Origin: Streptomyces sp. DI166 | GTDB lineage: Bacteria; Actinomycetota; Actinomycetes; Streptomycetales; Streptomycetaceae | Reading direction: 5' to 3' | DNA: 64,000 bases | Assembly (NCBI RefSeq): GCF_900091315.1 | Contig: NZ_FLSP01000009.1 | Coordinates: 1 to 64,000, forward strand | Shown here: positions 1 to 7,347 of the stretch, in pieces | How the letters are laid out: each line of letters begins with the position of its first letter | Position numbering within the stretch: the first letter of the stretch is position 1 | Notes under the pieces: model-generated | What the model was told of the DNA's origin: nothing | Seen by the model: the letters and a program-made list of their open reading frames with translations, nothing else | Databases searched by the model: none | Made by a program: the position numbers and the translations under genes

Positions 1-89
1 TTGCCCGGCGCAAGATCAACGTTCTCTACGCCATCCTGCGCGACCGTCGCCCCTACGAGGCCCGGCCGCCTCTTCGTCTCGTGGCTTGA
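1..89 (+). pseudogene. C-terminal end of an IS110-like transposase (runs off the left edge)
   Basis: The first bases read in frame (codons from base 3) as an arginine-rich tail, including RRKINVLYAILRD and PYEARPPLRLVA, and stop at 87-89. IS110-family transposases end in this kind of stretch (arginine pair, Asn-Val-Leu, Met/Ile-Leu-Arg-Asp). Only about 28 residues are visible, so the family call rests on this tail. Whether the upstream element is intact cannot be judged. It converges on the oxidoreductase gene, leaving 8 bases between them. Confidence 0.6.
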
Positions 90-97
90 CAACAGCA

Positions 98-1072
98 TTA
101 GGCAGCGGCCTCCGTTCCTTCCGGTACGACCACGACGCGGCCGGTGGTGACGCCGTCGCCGACGCGCTGCACGGCCGCCGCGGCGTCGGCGAGCGGGACC
201 CGTTCGCTGATCAGCGGCTTGACGGCGCCGCGGGCGGCGAGGTCGACGAGCTGTTCGTGGCAGTGCTGGACCAGCTTGGGGTTCTTGGTGTTGTACAGGC
301 CCCAGTGCAGGCCGAGGACCGAGTAGTTCTTCACCAGGGCGTGGTTGAGCGCCGGGGTGGGGATGGTGCCGCTCGCGAAGCCGACGACGACGATCCGGCC
401 CTCGAAGGCGACGACCTTCGTGGACTGCGTGTAGGCGTCCCCGCCCACCGGGTCGAAGACGACGTCGGCGCCCCGGCCGCCGGTCGCCTCCTTCACAGCG
501 GCCACCACGTCCTCGGTGCGCCGGTCGATCACCACGTCGCAGCCCAGTTCCCGGGCGACCGCGGCCTTCTCGGGGCCGCCGACGACACCGATGACGGTGG
601 CGCCGGCGGCCTTGCCGAGCTGCACGGCCGCGCTGCCGACCCCTCCGGCGGCGGCGTGGACGAGCAGCGTCTCCCCCGCTTCGAGCCCGGCCCGGCGGTA
701 CAATGCGAACCAACCCGTCTGGTAGCCGATGTGCAGCGCGGCGGCCTCGGGGTCGTCCAGCGAGTCCGGCGCGGGCAGCAGGGCGGCGGCGTCCGCGACC
801 GCGTACTGGGCGAAACCGCCGTACGGGAGGGCGGGGTTGGCGATGACGCGGCGGCCGTCCTCGGTCTCGCCGCAGATCTCCACGCCGGGGGTGAACGGCA
901 GCGGCGGGCGGACCTGGTAGTGGCCGCGGCACATCAGTACATCGGGGAAGTTGATGTTGGCGGCGCGTACCTTCAGCAGGACCTGGCCGTCGCCGGGCGT
1001 GGGCTGCTCGACGTCCGCGAGCCGCATCACCTCGCTCGGCTCGCCGTTCTCGTGCACTTGCCAAGCCTGCAT
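98..1072 (-). CDS. NADPH:quinone oxidoreductase, medium-chain dehydrogenase/reductase family
   Basis: A 324-residue zinc-independent MDR protein that probably reduces quinones or enals with NADPH in the cytoplasm. An N-terminal GroES-like domain (about residues 1-110, with AANINFPDVLMCRG) is followed by a Rossmann fold whose dinucleotide loop AAAGGVGSAA lies near residue 140-149. FDPVGG near residue 205 is typical of the family, and the catalytic-zinc cysteines of alcohol dehydrogenases are absent. The ATG at 1072 is chosen over a GTG 12 bases upstream because a GGAGG lies 6 bases before it. The gene appears monocistronic, and a palindrome about 50 bp upstream suggests repressor control. The substrate is unknown. 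Confidence 0.85.
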   Translation of the reverse strand: MQAWQVHENGEPSEVMRLADVEQPTPGDGQVLLKVRAANINFPDVLMCRGHYQVRPPLPFTPGVEICGETEDGRRVIANPALPYGGFAQYAVADAAALLPAPDSLDDPEAAALHIGYQTGWFALYRRAGLEAGETLLVHAAAGGVGSAAVQLGKAAGATVIGVVGGPEKAAVARELGCDVVIDRRTEDVVAAVKEATGGRGADVVFDPVGGDAYTQSTKVVAFEGRIVVVGFASGTIPTPALNHALVKNYSVLGLHWGLYNTKNPKLVQHCHEQLVDLAARGAVKPLISERVPLADAAAAVQRVGDGVTTGRVVVVPEGTEAAA

Positions 1073-1116
1073 GCGGGCCTCCACGGGACTGCGTCGTCTG
1101 ACCGGGGTCGATCCGC

Positions 1117-1133
1117 ATACTAAGCGGTCGCTT
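1117..1133 (-). promoter_or_regulatory. Putative promoter and operator of the quinone oxidoreductase
   Basis: AAGCG-GT-CGCTT (1122-1133) is a palindrome with 5-bp arms. On the minus strand it is followed directly by TAGTAT (1117-1122), which fits a TAnnnT -10 box. A repressor bound here would cover the spacer between -35 and -10. The site is about 50 bp upstream of the ATG at 1072. The layout is seen directly; its role is inferred. Confidence 0.4.
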
Positions 1134-1173
1134 GCCGATCAGGGAACAGTAGCGTGCGTCACGGACGTGCCGG

Positions 1174-1305
1174 CCCGGCTCGGACCCTCTTCGGCCTCGA
1201 CCTCCCGGCCCGGACCCTCTTCGGCCTCGACCTCCCGGCTCAGGGCCCTGCGCCCTGCCCGCCCGGCTCAGAGCCCTGCGCCCCGCCCGCCCGGCTCAGG
1301 GCCCC
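1174..1305. repeat. Two adjacent tandem repeats downstream of the XRE-cupin gene
   Basis: Repeat A is a 30-bp unit starting CCCGGC(T/C)CGGACCCTCT, present at 1174-1203 and 1204-1233. Repeat B is a 28-bp unit starting CCCGGCTCAGGGCCCTGCG at 1234-1261, again at 1262-1289, with a partial third copy from 1290. That third copy contains the stop codon of the XRE-cupin gene (1296-1298), so the array looks like repeated duplication of the gene's 3' end. The copies carry few differences, which suggests recent slippage. Confidence 0.7.
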
Positions 1306-1868
1306 TTCGGCCGCGCCCGTACGTGCATCCGCTCGCCCTGCGGCCCGAACAGGCTCAGGAACTCCGCGGGCCCCTCCCCCGTCGAGCCGAACCAGTGCGG
1401 GACCCGGGTGTCGAACTCGGCCGCCTCCCCGGCCGTCATCACCACGTCGTGCCCGCCCAGGACCACCCGCAGCTTCCCGGAGAGCACGTACAGCCACTCG
1501 TAGCCCTCGTGGGTGCGCGGCTCGGGCTCCTCCGCGGCCTGCGGCACGAGCACCTTGAACGCCTGGAGGCCCCCGGGCTGCCGGGTGAGCGGCCAGAACG
1601 TGCGGCCGTGGCGCACCATGGGCGCCGTGCGCACCCGCGGGTCCCCCACCGGGGGTGCCCCGACCAGCTCGTCCAGCGGCACCTGGTGGGCCTGGGCGAT
1701 CGGCAGCAGCAGCTCCAGGCTGGGTTTGCGCAGGCCGGACTCCAGCCGGGAGAGGGTGCTGACGGATATCCCGGTGGTCTCGGACAGGGCCGTCAGGGTG
1801 ACCTCGCGCTCCTTGCGGAGCCGCCGCAGCCGGGGGCCCACCTCGGAGAGAACGTGTTCGGTACTCAT
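1296..1868 (-). CDS. XRE-family transcriptional regulator with C-terminal cupin domain
   Basis: A 190-residue DNA-binding protein. An XRE helix-turn-helix spans about residues 10-65 (LRRLRKEREVTLTALSETTG, then STLSRLESGLRKPS). A small cupin barrel follows at about 105-180 (THEGYEWLYVLSGKLRVVL, then PHWFGSTGEGPAEFLSLFG). This architecture is that of HipB/PuuR-like regulators that sense a small ligand in the cupin. It is divergent from the thioredoxin-reductase-like gene with 63 bp between starts, so it probably controls that gene and itself through the palindrome there. The ligand is unknown. Confidence 0.88.
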   Translation of the reverse strand: MSTEHVLSEVGPRLRRLRKEREVTLTALSETTGISVSTLSRLESGLRKPSLELLLPIAQAHQVPLDELVGAPPVGDPRVRTAPMVRHGRTFWPLTRQPGGLQAFKVLVPQAAEEPEPRTHEGYEWLYVLSGKLRVVLGGHDVVMTAGEAAEFDTRVPHWFGSTGEGPAEFLSLFGPQGERMHVRARPKGP

Positions 1869-1875
1869 GCCGACA

Positions 1876-1890
1876 TTGCAGAATCGGCAA
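1876..1890. promoter_or_regulatory. Candidate operator between divergent regulator and reductase genes
   Basis: TTGC-AGAATCG-GCAA is an inverted repeat with 4-bp arms and a 7-bp spacer, placed 8 bp from the regulator start and 42 bp from the reductase start. It is the only clear dyad in the 63-bp divergent region, which is AT-richer than its surroundings. The XRE-cupin protein is the natural candidate binder. Confidence 0.35.
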
Positions 1891-1931
1891 AGAAGTTTGT
1901 CAATCCCGCACCGGCGAGCGACGGTGGCCGC

Positions 1932-2864
1932 ATGACCGAGACCTATGAAGTGATCGTGATCGGCGGCGGCGCGGCGGGCCTGTCCGCGGCCCTGGTACTG
2001 GGCCGCTCCCGGCGCCGCACCCTGGTGGTCGACGCGGGCGAGCCCCGCAACGCGCCCTCGGCCCATATGCAGGGCTATCTGTCCCGGGACGGCATGAGCC
2101 CGGCCGAGTTCCTGGCGATCGGGCGGGAGGAGATCGCCCGCTACGGCGTGGAGCTGGTCCGGGACCGGGCGGTGGACGTGACGAAGGACGGGTCCGGCTT
2201 CACCGTCGCCCTGGAGAGCGGGCGCGGTGTGCGGGCCCGGCGGCTGGTGATCGCCACCGGGCTCAGGGACGAGCTGCCCGAGGTACCCGGACTCGCCGAG
2301 CGGTTCGGCAGGGACGCGCTGCACTGCCCGTACTGCCACGGCTGGGAGGTGCGCGACCGGGCCTTCGGCGTGCTCGCCACCACCCCGCTGAGCGTGCACC
2401 AGGCGCTGATGGTGTCCCAGTGGTCCAAGGACGTGACCTTCTTCCTCCACGAGGTCGACGAGAGCGAGCTGTCCGACGACGACCTGCGCCGACTTGCGGC
2501 GGCCGAGGTCCGGGTGGTGCCGGGCACGGTGGCGGAGGTGCTGGTCGAGGACGACCGGCTGACCGGCGTACGGCTCGCGGACGGCTCGGAGCACGCCCGC
2601 GAGGTGCTGTTCGTGGCACCCCGGGCCGTCCCGCAGACCGACCTCCTCCAGCGACTGGGCGCCGAACTGACCGAGACCCCCTTCGGCGCGTACCCGGTCG
2701 TCGACCCGACGGGCCTGACGACCGTGCCGGGCGTCTGGACGGCCGGCAACGCGATGGGCTTCGCCGAGCAGGTGATCAACGCGGCGGCGGGCGGCTACCG
2801 GGCCGCGGCGACGATCAACGGGGAGCTGCTGATGACGGACCTGGACGCCGGCGACGCCTCCTGA
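1932..2864 (+). CDS. Thioredoxin-reductase-like FAD/NAD(P)-dependent oxidoreductase
   Basis: A 310-residue flavoprotein with the usual two-domain layout. The FAD-binding GGGAAG lies at residues 11-16, an ATG motif near 108-110, a redox pair CPYC at 132-135, and a C-terminal FAD motif TAGNAM near 280. The active-site context CPYCHGWE resembles the dithiol oxidases of the GliT/HlmI group more than the CATC of classical thioredoxin reductase, so the substrate may be a small dithiol. ATG 1932 is the first in-frame start after the divergent promoter. The length is normal for the family. Confidence 0.85.
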   Translation: MTETYEVIVIGGGAAGLSAALVLGRSRRRTLVVDAGEPRNAPSAHMQGYLSRDGMSPAEFLAIGREEIARYGVELVRDRAVDVTKDGSGFTVALESGRGVRARRLVIATGLRDELPEVPGLAERFGRDALHCPYCHGWEVRDRAFGVLATTPLSVHQALMVSQWSKDVTFFLHEVDESELSDDDLRRLAAAEVRVVPGTVAEVLVEDDRLTGVRLADGSEHAREVLFVAPRAVPQTDLLQRLGAELTETPFGAYPVVDPTGLTTVPGVWTAGNAMGFAEQVINAAAGGYRAAATINGELLMTDLDAGDAS

Positions 2865-2918
2865 GAGCACCGCCCCGGTGGGCGTGTGCATCGGCGCCGC
2901 CCGTTGCACCATGGGGGC

Positions 2919-4196
2919 ATGCTGCTGACCCGGCTGGCCCAGGTGTCCCAGGAGGTCGCCGCGACCTCGGCCCGGTCCCGGAAGGTCGCCCTGCTGGCGG
3001 AGTTGTTCCGGGACGCCGAGGCCGCGGACGTGCCGATCGTCATCCCGTATCTGGCGGGGCGGTTGCCGCAGGGGCGGCTCGGTGTCGGCTGGAAGGTGCT
3101 CGGGCGTCCCGTGCCCCCGGCCGCCGAACCCACCCTGACCGTCGCCGGGGTCGACGCCCTGCTGACCGGTCTCGCCCGGGTGTCCGGTGCCGGATCGCAG
3201 GCCGAACGGTCCCGCCTGGTGGGCGAGTTGATGAGCGCCGCCACCGACCGGGAGCAGCGGTTCCTGATCGGTCTGATCGCCGGCGAGGTCCGGCAGGGCG
3301 CCCTGGACGCGGTGGCCGTGGAGGGGCTGGCCAAGGCGACCGGCGCCGAGGCGGCGGCCGTACGGCGGGCGGTGATGCTGGCCGGCTCGCTCCAGACGGT
3401 GGCCGAGGCGCTGCTCGCGGACGGTCCGGCGGCGCTGGAGCGGTTCCGGCTCACCGTGGGGCGGCCGGTGCTGCCGATGCTGGCGCACAGCGCGTCCTCG
3501 GTCGCCGAGGCCGTCGGCAAGCTCGGCGCCTGCGCGGTGGAGGAGAAGCTGGACGGCATCCGGGTCCAGCTCCACCGGGTGGGCGACGAGGTGCGCGTCT
3601 ACACCCGCACGCTCGACGACATCACCGACCGGCTACCCGAACTGACGTCGCTGGCACTGAGGTTGAGGGGCGAGCGGTTCATCCTGGACGGCGAGGTGAT
3701 CGCCTTCGACGCCTCCGGGCGGCCCCGTTCCTTCCAGGAGACCGCCGGGCGCGTGGGCTCCCGTACGGACGTGGCGACGGCGGCCCGCGAGGTGCCGGTC
3801 TCGCCCGTGTTCTTCGACGCCCTGTCCGTCGACGACCGCGACCTGCTCGACCTGCCCTTCACCGAGCGGCACGCGGAACTGTCCCGGCTGGTCCCCGAGC
3901 CGATGCGGGTCCGGCGCACCCTGGTCGACGGCCCGCAGGACGTCCGGCAGGCCGAGGAGTTCCTGGCCGCGACCCTGGAGCGCGGCCACGAGGGCGTGGT
4001 GGTCAAGGCGCTGGACGCCGCCTACAGCGCGGGGCGGCGCGGCGCGTCCTGGCTGAAGGTCAAGCCCGTGCACACCCTCGACCTGGTGGTCCTGGCCGCC
4101 GAGTGGGGCCATGGCAGACGCACCGGCAAGCTCTCCAACCTGCACCTCGGCGCCCGCACCGCGGACGGCTCCTTCGCGATGCTCGGCAAGACCTAA
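2919..4196 (+). pseudogene. ligB: ATP-dependent DNA ligase, 5' part, interrupted by the prophage
   Basis: The first 425 codons of a 512-codon ligase that seals nicks using ATP. A helical N-terminal domain is followed by the adenylation domain: motif I EKLDG with the AMP-accepting lysine at residue 210, the EGVVVK motif near 367, and WLKVKP near 385. The OB-fold starts but stops at a TAA (4194-4196) created by the prophage junction, right after LGKT. The missing 87 codons, including motif VI, lie at 42951-43211. ATG 2919 follows a GGGGG. In the lysogen the enzyme lacks motif VI and is probably inactive or impaired. Streptomyces ligases of this family are, as I recall, 512 residues long. Confidence 0.92.
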
Positions 4197-4208
4197 AAGG
4201 GTCCACCT
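4179..4208. other. attL, left prophage junction
   Basis: Host ligase sequence ending GGCAAG runs into AGACCT (core, 4189-4194) and then phage DNA (AAAAGGGTCCACC). The same AGACCT occurs at 42946-42951. Host half plus the right flank rebuilds GGCAAGACCTTCAAGGGC, coding Gly-Lys-Thr-Phe-Lys-Gly of the ligase. The likely crossover dinucleotide AC is 4191-4192. Confidence 0.9.
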
Positions 4209-4344
4209 GTACGAATGTGTGCTGCATACGACAGCGCCCCCGGCCCGGAGACCGAGGGCGCCGCAGCCCGACCCCACCGCGTGGCAGCTGGTATTGGGGT
4301 GGGCCGTCCATGAGTGACGATCTTGTGCTCAGCGGCCGTTCGCT

Positions 4345-4584
4345 CTACCGCTGCAGCTGCGGGCGGGCCGGGCGCCCGCGGGGCGCGGCCGTGGCCCGGC
4401 CCGGGTTCCACAGTCGGGCCAGGGGGCCGATGGGCGTGGCGCGTCCGCAGTTCTCGCACGAGGCGATGACGGTGCCCTGGTAGAGCGTGCCGACGGTCTT
4501 GCGGCTCTTGCACTCCATACAGGGGGTGCCGCCGTACCTGCGCTCCACGAAGGTGAACGCCCGGTCGGTCGTGGCGCTGTCCAT
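4345..4584 (-). CDS. Small zinc-ribbon-like protein of the attL cargo module
   Basis: A 79-residue protein with two cysteine pairs, CMECKSRKT (CxxC) and CENCGR (CxxC) 18 residues later, fitting a zinc ribbon. The tail is rich in Arg, Pro and Ala. The start codon overlaps the stop of the DUF397 gene (TGATG), so the two are translated together. It is the last leftward gene before attL. Its function is unknown; a nucleic-acid or protein adaptor role is possible. Confidence 0.6.
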   Translation of the reverse strand: MDSATTDRAFTFVERRYGGTPCMECKSRKTVGTLYQGTVIASCENCGRATPIGPLARLWNPGRATAAPRGRPARPQLQR

Positions 4585-4937
4585 CAGGCGGCGGAGACCG
4601 CGCCCGCCTCGGCGCCCTCCAGGTCGGCGTCCGTGGCCATCAGGTCGTCGAACTCGCCCGCCTTGATCCCCTCGGCGAACTTGGTGAACTCCACCCGGGT
4701 GAACGCCAGGACCGGGGCGGCCGGGTCCTTGGAGTCCGTCACCTCGATCATGCGGGTGCCGTCGAGCACCTTCGGGTGCGGGTGCCCCTCGGCGTCCGGC
4801 CCGGCGGCGACCAGGACGCAGTCCTCGTCCGGGATCATCGGGCCGAGGTCGGTACGGGAGGCCTTGCGCCACGACCGGCCGAGCGCGTTGGCGTTCTCGA
4901 ACGGGACGGTGACCTTGCCGTTGCAGATGGAGCCCAT
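4584..4937 (-). CDS. DUF397 domain protein
   Basis: A 117-residue protein. Its second half matches the actinobacterial DUF397 pattern: WRKAS near the start, DCVLVAAGP, then VTDSKDPAAPVLAFTR followed by FAEGIKAGEFDDL. DUF397 proteins are usually small partners of XRE/DUF5753 regulators in Streptomyces (WhiJ-like and Scr1-like modules), and such a regulator lies at 6420-7274. The N-terminus (MGSICNGKVTVPFENANAL) and an insertion before the conserved end make it longer than the usual 60-70 residues. ATG 4937 has AAGGGA upstream. Confidence 0.75.
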   Translation of the reverse strand: MGSICNGKVTVPFENANALGRSWRKASRTDLGPMIPDEDCVLVAAGPDAEGHPHPKVLDGTRMIEVTDSKDPAAPVLAFTRVEFTKFAEGIKAGEFDDLMATDADLEGAEAGAVSAA

Positions 4938-5019
4938 CGGGTATCCCTTCTTCGTCTTCCTGCAGGACCCCTCCCGCCACGGCTCGCAGGCCTGCAGCAG
5001 CAGGGGAGTTCGGCGGGGC

Positions 5020-5406
5020 TCAGTGCCCGAGCTGCTCGTAGTGGTCGCACAGGGCGCCGAGGGAGCGGGCCAGGCGCCGCGCGTGCCCGACCGGGCCGTT
5101 GAACCGCGGGCTCGGCGTTTCGCGGAGCCTGCCGCGGGCCTCCCCGGCGCAGGCGAGCAGGCAGTAACGCGGGATGCTCCCCCTCGGGAGGCGCTTCGCG
5201 GCCTGCTCGACCTCGGGCAGGAGCAGCGCGATGTGGCCGCGGAGCTGGCGGGTGAGCGTCTCCAGGTCGGCGGGTGCCGGCGGGAGCACACCGGGTGCGG
5301 CATCCGGGTCGAGGAGCTCGCCGACGACTGCCCGCATCGTCGCGATGTCCGGCGGAATCTGGTCCTGCCCTGACGCCGGCGGCGCGGGGATGGTATCTGT
5401 TGCCAT
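5020..5406 (-). CDS. DUF6415-like protein
   Basis: A 128-residue, helix-rich protein without signal or membrane segment. The features LETLTRQLRGHIALLLPEVE, a cysteine pair in RYCLLACAGEARGRL, and ARRLARSLGALCDHYEQLG recall the Streptomyces family labelled DUF6415, often found near XRE/DUF397 genes. It is first in the leftward cargo transcript, 82 bp before the DUF397 gene. A GAGGAG precedes the ATG at 5406. The family call is from memory of the pattern. Confidence 0.6.
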   Translation of the reverse strand: MATDTIPAPPASGQDQIPPDIATMRAVVGELLDPDAAPGVLPPAPADLETLTRQLRGHIALLLPEVEQAAKRLPRGSIPRYCLLACAGEARGRLRETPSPRFNGPVGHARRLARSLGALCDHYEQLGH

Positions 5407-5637
5407 GTCGGCGCTCCTCAGCAGCGTTGGCCACTCCCCGGGAGACCACCATCTCCGCGGGGTCTTTGCGTCACTCCTGACGCTAGGGGCGCAGTGTGCA
5501 GCACAACCAGCAATGTGCAGATGTTTGCGAGCGCCCTCATTTGCTCGCCATTCTGGCGACTCTGCACCCTTGACCCGGCCCCGCTCGTGCGCGACGGTGA
5601 CGCAAACAACTGCAACCCGGTGTTGATGGAGGCTGAC
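5407..5637. promoter_or_regulatory. Divergent control region of the attL cargo module
   Basis: These 231 bp separate the leftward DUF6415-DUF397 genes from the rightward DUF6879-XRE genes. They contain the perfect dyad GCGTCA-CTCC-TGACGC (5468-5483), two direct copies of TGTGCAG (near 5494 and 5514), and related TTTGCGAGCG / TTTGCTCGCC motifs (about 5523-5545). This is the natural place for the XRE regulator at 6420-7274 to act. No exact promoter can be assigned with confidence. Confidence 0.45.
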
Positions 5638-5898
5638 GTGTCGTTACTGTTCATCGGGATCGACCCCGACACCAAGGACAAGGCGAGTCCCACCGTGTGG
5701 GTCGACCCGGAGAGGAAGGAACTCGTCTTCCAGGGCTGGAAGCCGAGCCCCGAACTCGAAGCGGAATGCGCCGCGTTCGAGGTGCCCGGCCACGCAAAGG
5801 GCATCCCGGACCACGAGGCAGTGATCCGTATCCCGGCCAGGATGCTGCACATGATCAGGGAGGCGTGCAATGCCCTCGAACGAGCCGACGTTCGATGA
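5638..5898 (+). CDS. Small hypothetical protein upstream of DUF6879 gene
   Basis: An 86-residue acidic protein beginning with GTG 5638, 6 bases after GGAGG. It opens SLLFIGIDPDTKDKASPTVW and ends with a helical segment RIPARMLHMIREACNALE. Proteins of this look sit upstream of DUF6879 genes in Streptomyces, but I know no function. It overlaps the next gene by 29 bp, so the two are probably translationally coupled. A longer in-frame start exists, but the ribosome-binding site favours 5638. Confidence 0.65.
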   Translation: MSLLFIGIDPDTKDKASPTVWVDPERKELVFQGWKPSPELEAECAAFEVPGHAKGIPDHEAVIRIPARMLHMIREACNALERADVR

Positions 5899-6397
5899 GC
5901 TGATGGCCAGGTGCACGCGCTCCGCCGTGCACCTGGAAATGCGCGACTCCTACGCTGTGGACAGCGAGCGGGAAGAACTGGAGGCGTGGCGGCAGGGCTT
6001 CCGCCACGATCCGGCCGACCGCGCCTCCTGGTGGCGGCCGTGGCTGGACCTGATCCAGACCACCGTCGCACGCGGCGTTGTCGTAAGGCGGGCCCGGATC
6101 GTCTCCGAGCCGGTCAGCGAATACATCCGCTTCGAGCACGCGGACACGTTCACCAACATCGCCGCAGGTGAGCAAGTGCGCTGGCTGCCCCGCCGTCAGG
6201 CGTCCGCCATCGCGCTGCCAGGCAACGACTTCTGGCTGTTCGACGAGAAGTGGGTGCACTGGAACTACTTCTCGGGCGAGGGCGCCTGGACCGGCGAGGA
6301 GATCACCGACGATCCGGCGGCCGCGCAACTTTGCACGGAGGCGTTCGAGGCCGTGTGGGCGCGCGCCGTTCCGCACGAGCAGTACGAGATCCGCTGA
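5870..6397 (+). CDS. DUF6879-like protein
   Basis: A 175-residue soluble protein with the hallmarks of DUF6879: FDELMARCTRSAVHLEMRDSY at the N-terminus, RGVVVRRARIVSEPVSEYIRFEH, EQVRWLPRRQAS and a C-terminal Phe/Trp-rich LPGNDFWLFDEKWVHWNYF. These genes nearly always pair with XRE/DUF5753 regulators in actinomycetes, as here, 22 bp downstream. Some authors treat such pairs as toxin-antitoxin-like; no nuclease or other catalytic motif is visible. GGAGG precedes ATG 5870. Confidence 0.75.
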   Translation: MPSNEPTFDELMARCTRSAVHLEMRDSYAVDSEREELEAWRQGFRHDPADRASWWRPWLDLIQTTVARGVVVRRARIVSEPVSEYIRFEHADTFTNIAAGEQVRWLPRRQASAIALPGNDFWLFDEKWVHWNYFSGEGAWTGEEITDDPAAAQLCTEAFEAVWARAVPHEQYEIR

Positions 6398-6419
6398 GAA
6401 AGCACCGGTAGGCCAGTCC

Positions 6420-7274
6420 ATGTCCGTCTCCCCGTCCTCTTCCGCTCAGGCCGCGCGCGAGGCCATCGGCCAGCGATTGCGTGATCTCCGCAAGGAGGCG
6501 GGACTCACGGTCAAGGGACTGGCCGCCGCGTGCGGCTGGCACTACTCCAAGACCAGCCGCATCGAGAACGGCCTCACCGGCCCTACCGCGACGGACATCC
6601 GTAAGTGGTGCTCTGCGACGCACGCTCAGGACCAGGCGCAGGACCTGATCGTCCAGTCCCTCAACGCCGAGTCGATGTACCGTGAATGGCGCCTGCAAGT
6701 CCGAAGCGGCCTCAAGCATCTGCAGAACAGCCTGGTGCAGTTCTACCGGGACACCGAGCTGTTCCGGGTCTACTCCTCCACCCTGGTGCCCGGCCTGCTG
6801 CAGACCGAGGGCTACGCGGCCGGTGTCCTGCGCGTCTCCGCCGGCTTTCGGGAACTCCCCGTCGACGACAGCGCCGAGGCCGCCCGGGCCCGGGTCGAGC
6901 GTTCCCGCGTGATCCACGAGCAGGGGCACCGATTCGTGATCCTCATCGAGGAGCACGTCCTGTACTGCCGGATTGCCGACGAAGAGGCCATGGCCGCCCA
7001 GCTCGGCCACCTGCTCACGGCCGGGGCCCTTCCGGCGGTTTCGCTCGGCATCATTCCGATGGCCACGCGGGAGCGGGAGCATTGGCCGGAAGAGACGTTC
7101 AGTGTGTACGACGACGCCCTGGTTTCCGTTGAGCTGGTTTCCGCCGAGGTGAACGTCACCCAGCCCTCGGAGATCGCCCTGTATCTGAAGGCCTTCGAGC
7201 AGCTGCGGAGCATGGCCGTCTACGGCGCCGACGCACGCGCCCTGATCCTCAAGGCCATCGAGAACCTGCACTGA
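6420..7274 (+). CDS. XRE-family regulator with DUF5753 sensor domain
   Basis: A 284-residue regulator. The HTH is at about residues 15-70 (LRDLRKEAGLTVKGLAAACG, then HYSKTSRIENGLTGPT). The C-terminal DUF5753 domain (about 100-280) has FRVYSSTLVPGLLQTEGYA, RVERSRVIHEQGHRFVILIE and LPAVSLGIIPM. This family (Scr1-like, WhiJ-like) works with DUF397 or DUF6879 proteins, both present here. It ends at a strong terminator. It could act as a lysogenic-conversion regulator and seems separate from the phage CI/Cro switch 33 kb away. The preceding Shine-Dalgarno is weak. Confidence 0.88.
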   Translation: MSVSPSSSAQAAREAIGQRLRDLRKEAGLTVKGLAAACGWHYSKTSRIENGLTGPTATDIRKWCSATHAQDQAQDLIVQSLNAESMYREWRLQVRSGLKHLQNSLVQFYRDTELFRVYSSTLVPGLLQTEGYAAGVLRVSAGFRELPVDDSAEAARARVERSRVIHEQGHRFVILIEEHVLYCRIADEEAMAAQLGHLLTAGALPAVSLGIIPMATREREHWPEETFSVYDDALVSVELVSAEVNVTQPSEIALYLKAFEQLRSMAVYGADARALILKAIENLH

Positions 7275-7347
7275 CACCCGGGCATGACGAGAGCGCCCCC
7301 TTGCACGGCCCGTAGCGGGCAGTGCAAGGGGGCGTTCGAGGGTGTCA
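7274..7347. terminator. Bidirectional terminator between cargo regulator and tail fibre gene
   Basis: A perfect 13-bp stem CGCCCCCTTGCAC / GTGCAAGGGGGCG (7295-7307 and 7323-7335) with a 15-base loop. It is nested inside an outer GACACCC / GGGTGTC pair (7274-7280, 7341-7347). It lies between the convergent XRE and tail fibre genes and should stop both transcripts, insulating cargo from the late operon. Confidence 0.85.

Noticed and set aside
1296..3575. 759-codon leftward frame spanning the reductase and ligase
   Set aside because: Only the last 190 codons (XRE-cupin) are real; the rest is antisense to two intact genes.
4179..4208. tRNA gene as integration target
   Set aside because: The junctions lie inside a protein frame, and no cloverleaf is visible at either end; the integrase is of serine type.
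5494..5898. Longer start for the small protein at 5638
   Set aside because: The extension has no ribosome site and covers the divergent promoter region.
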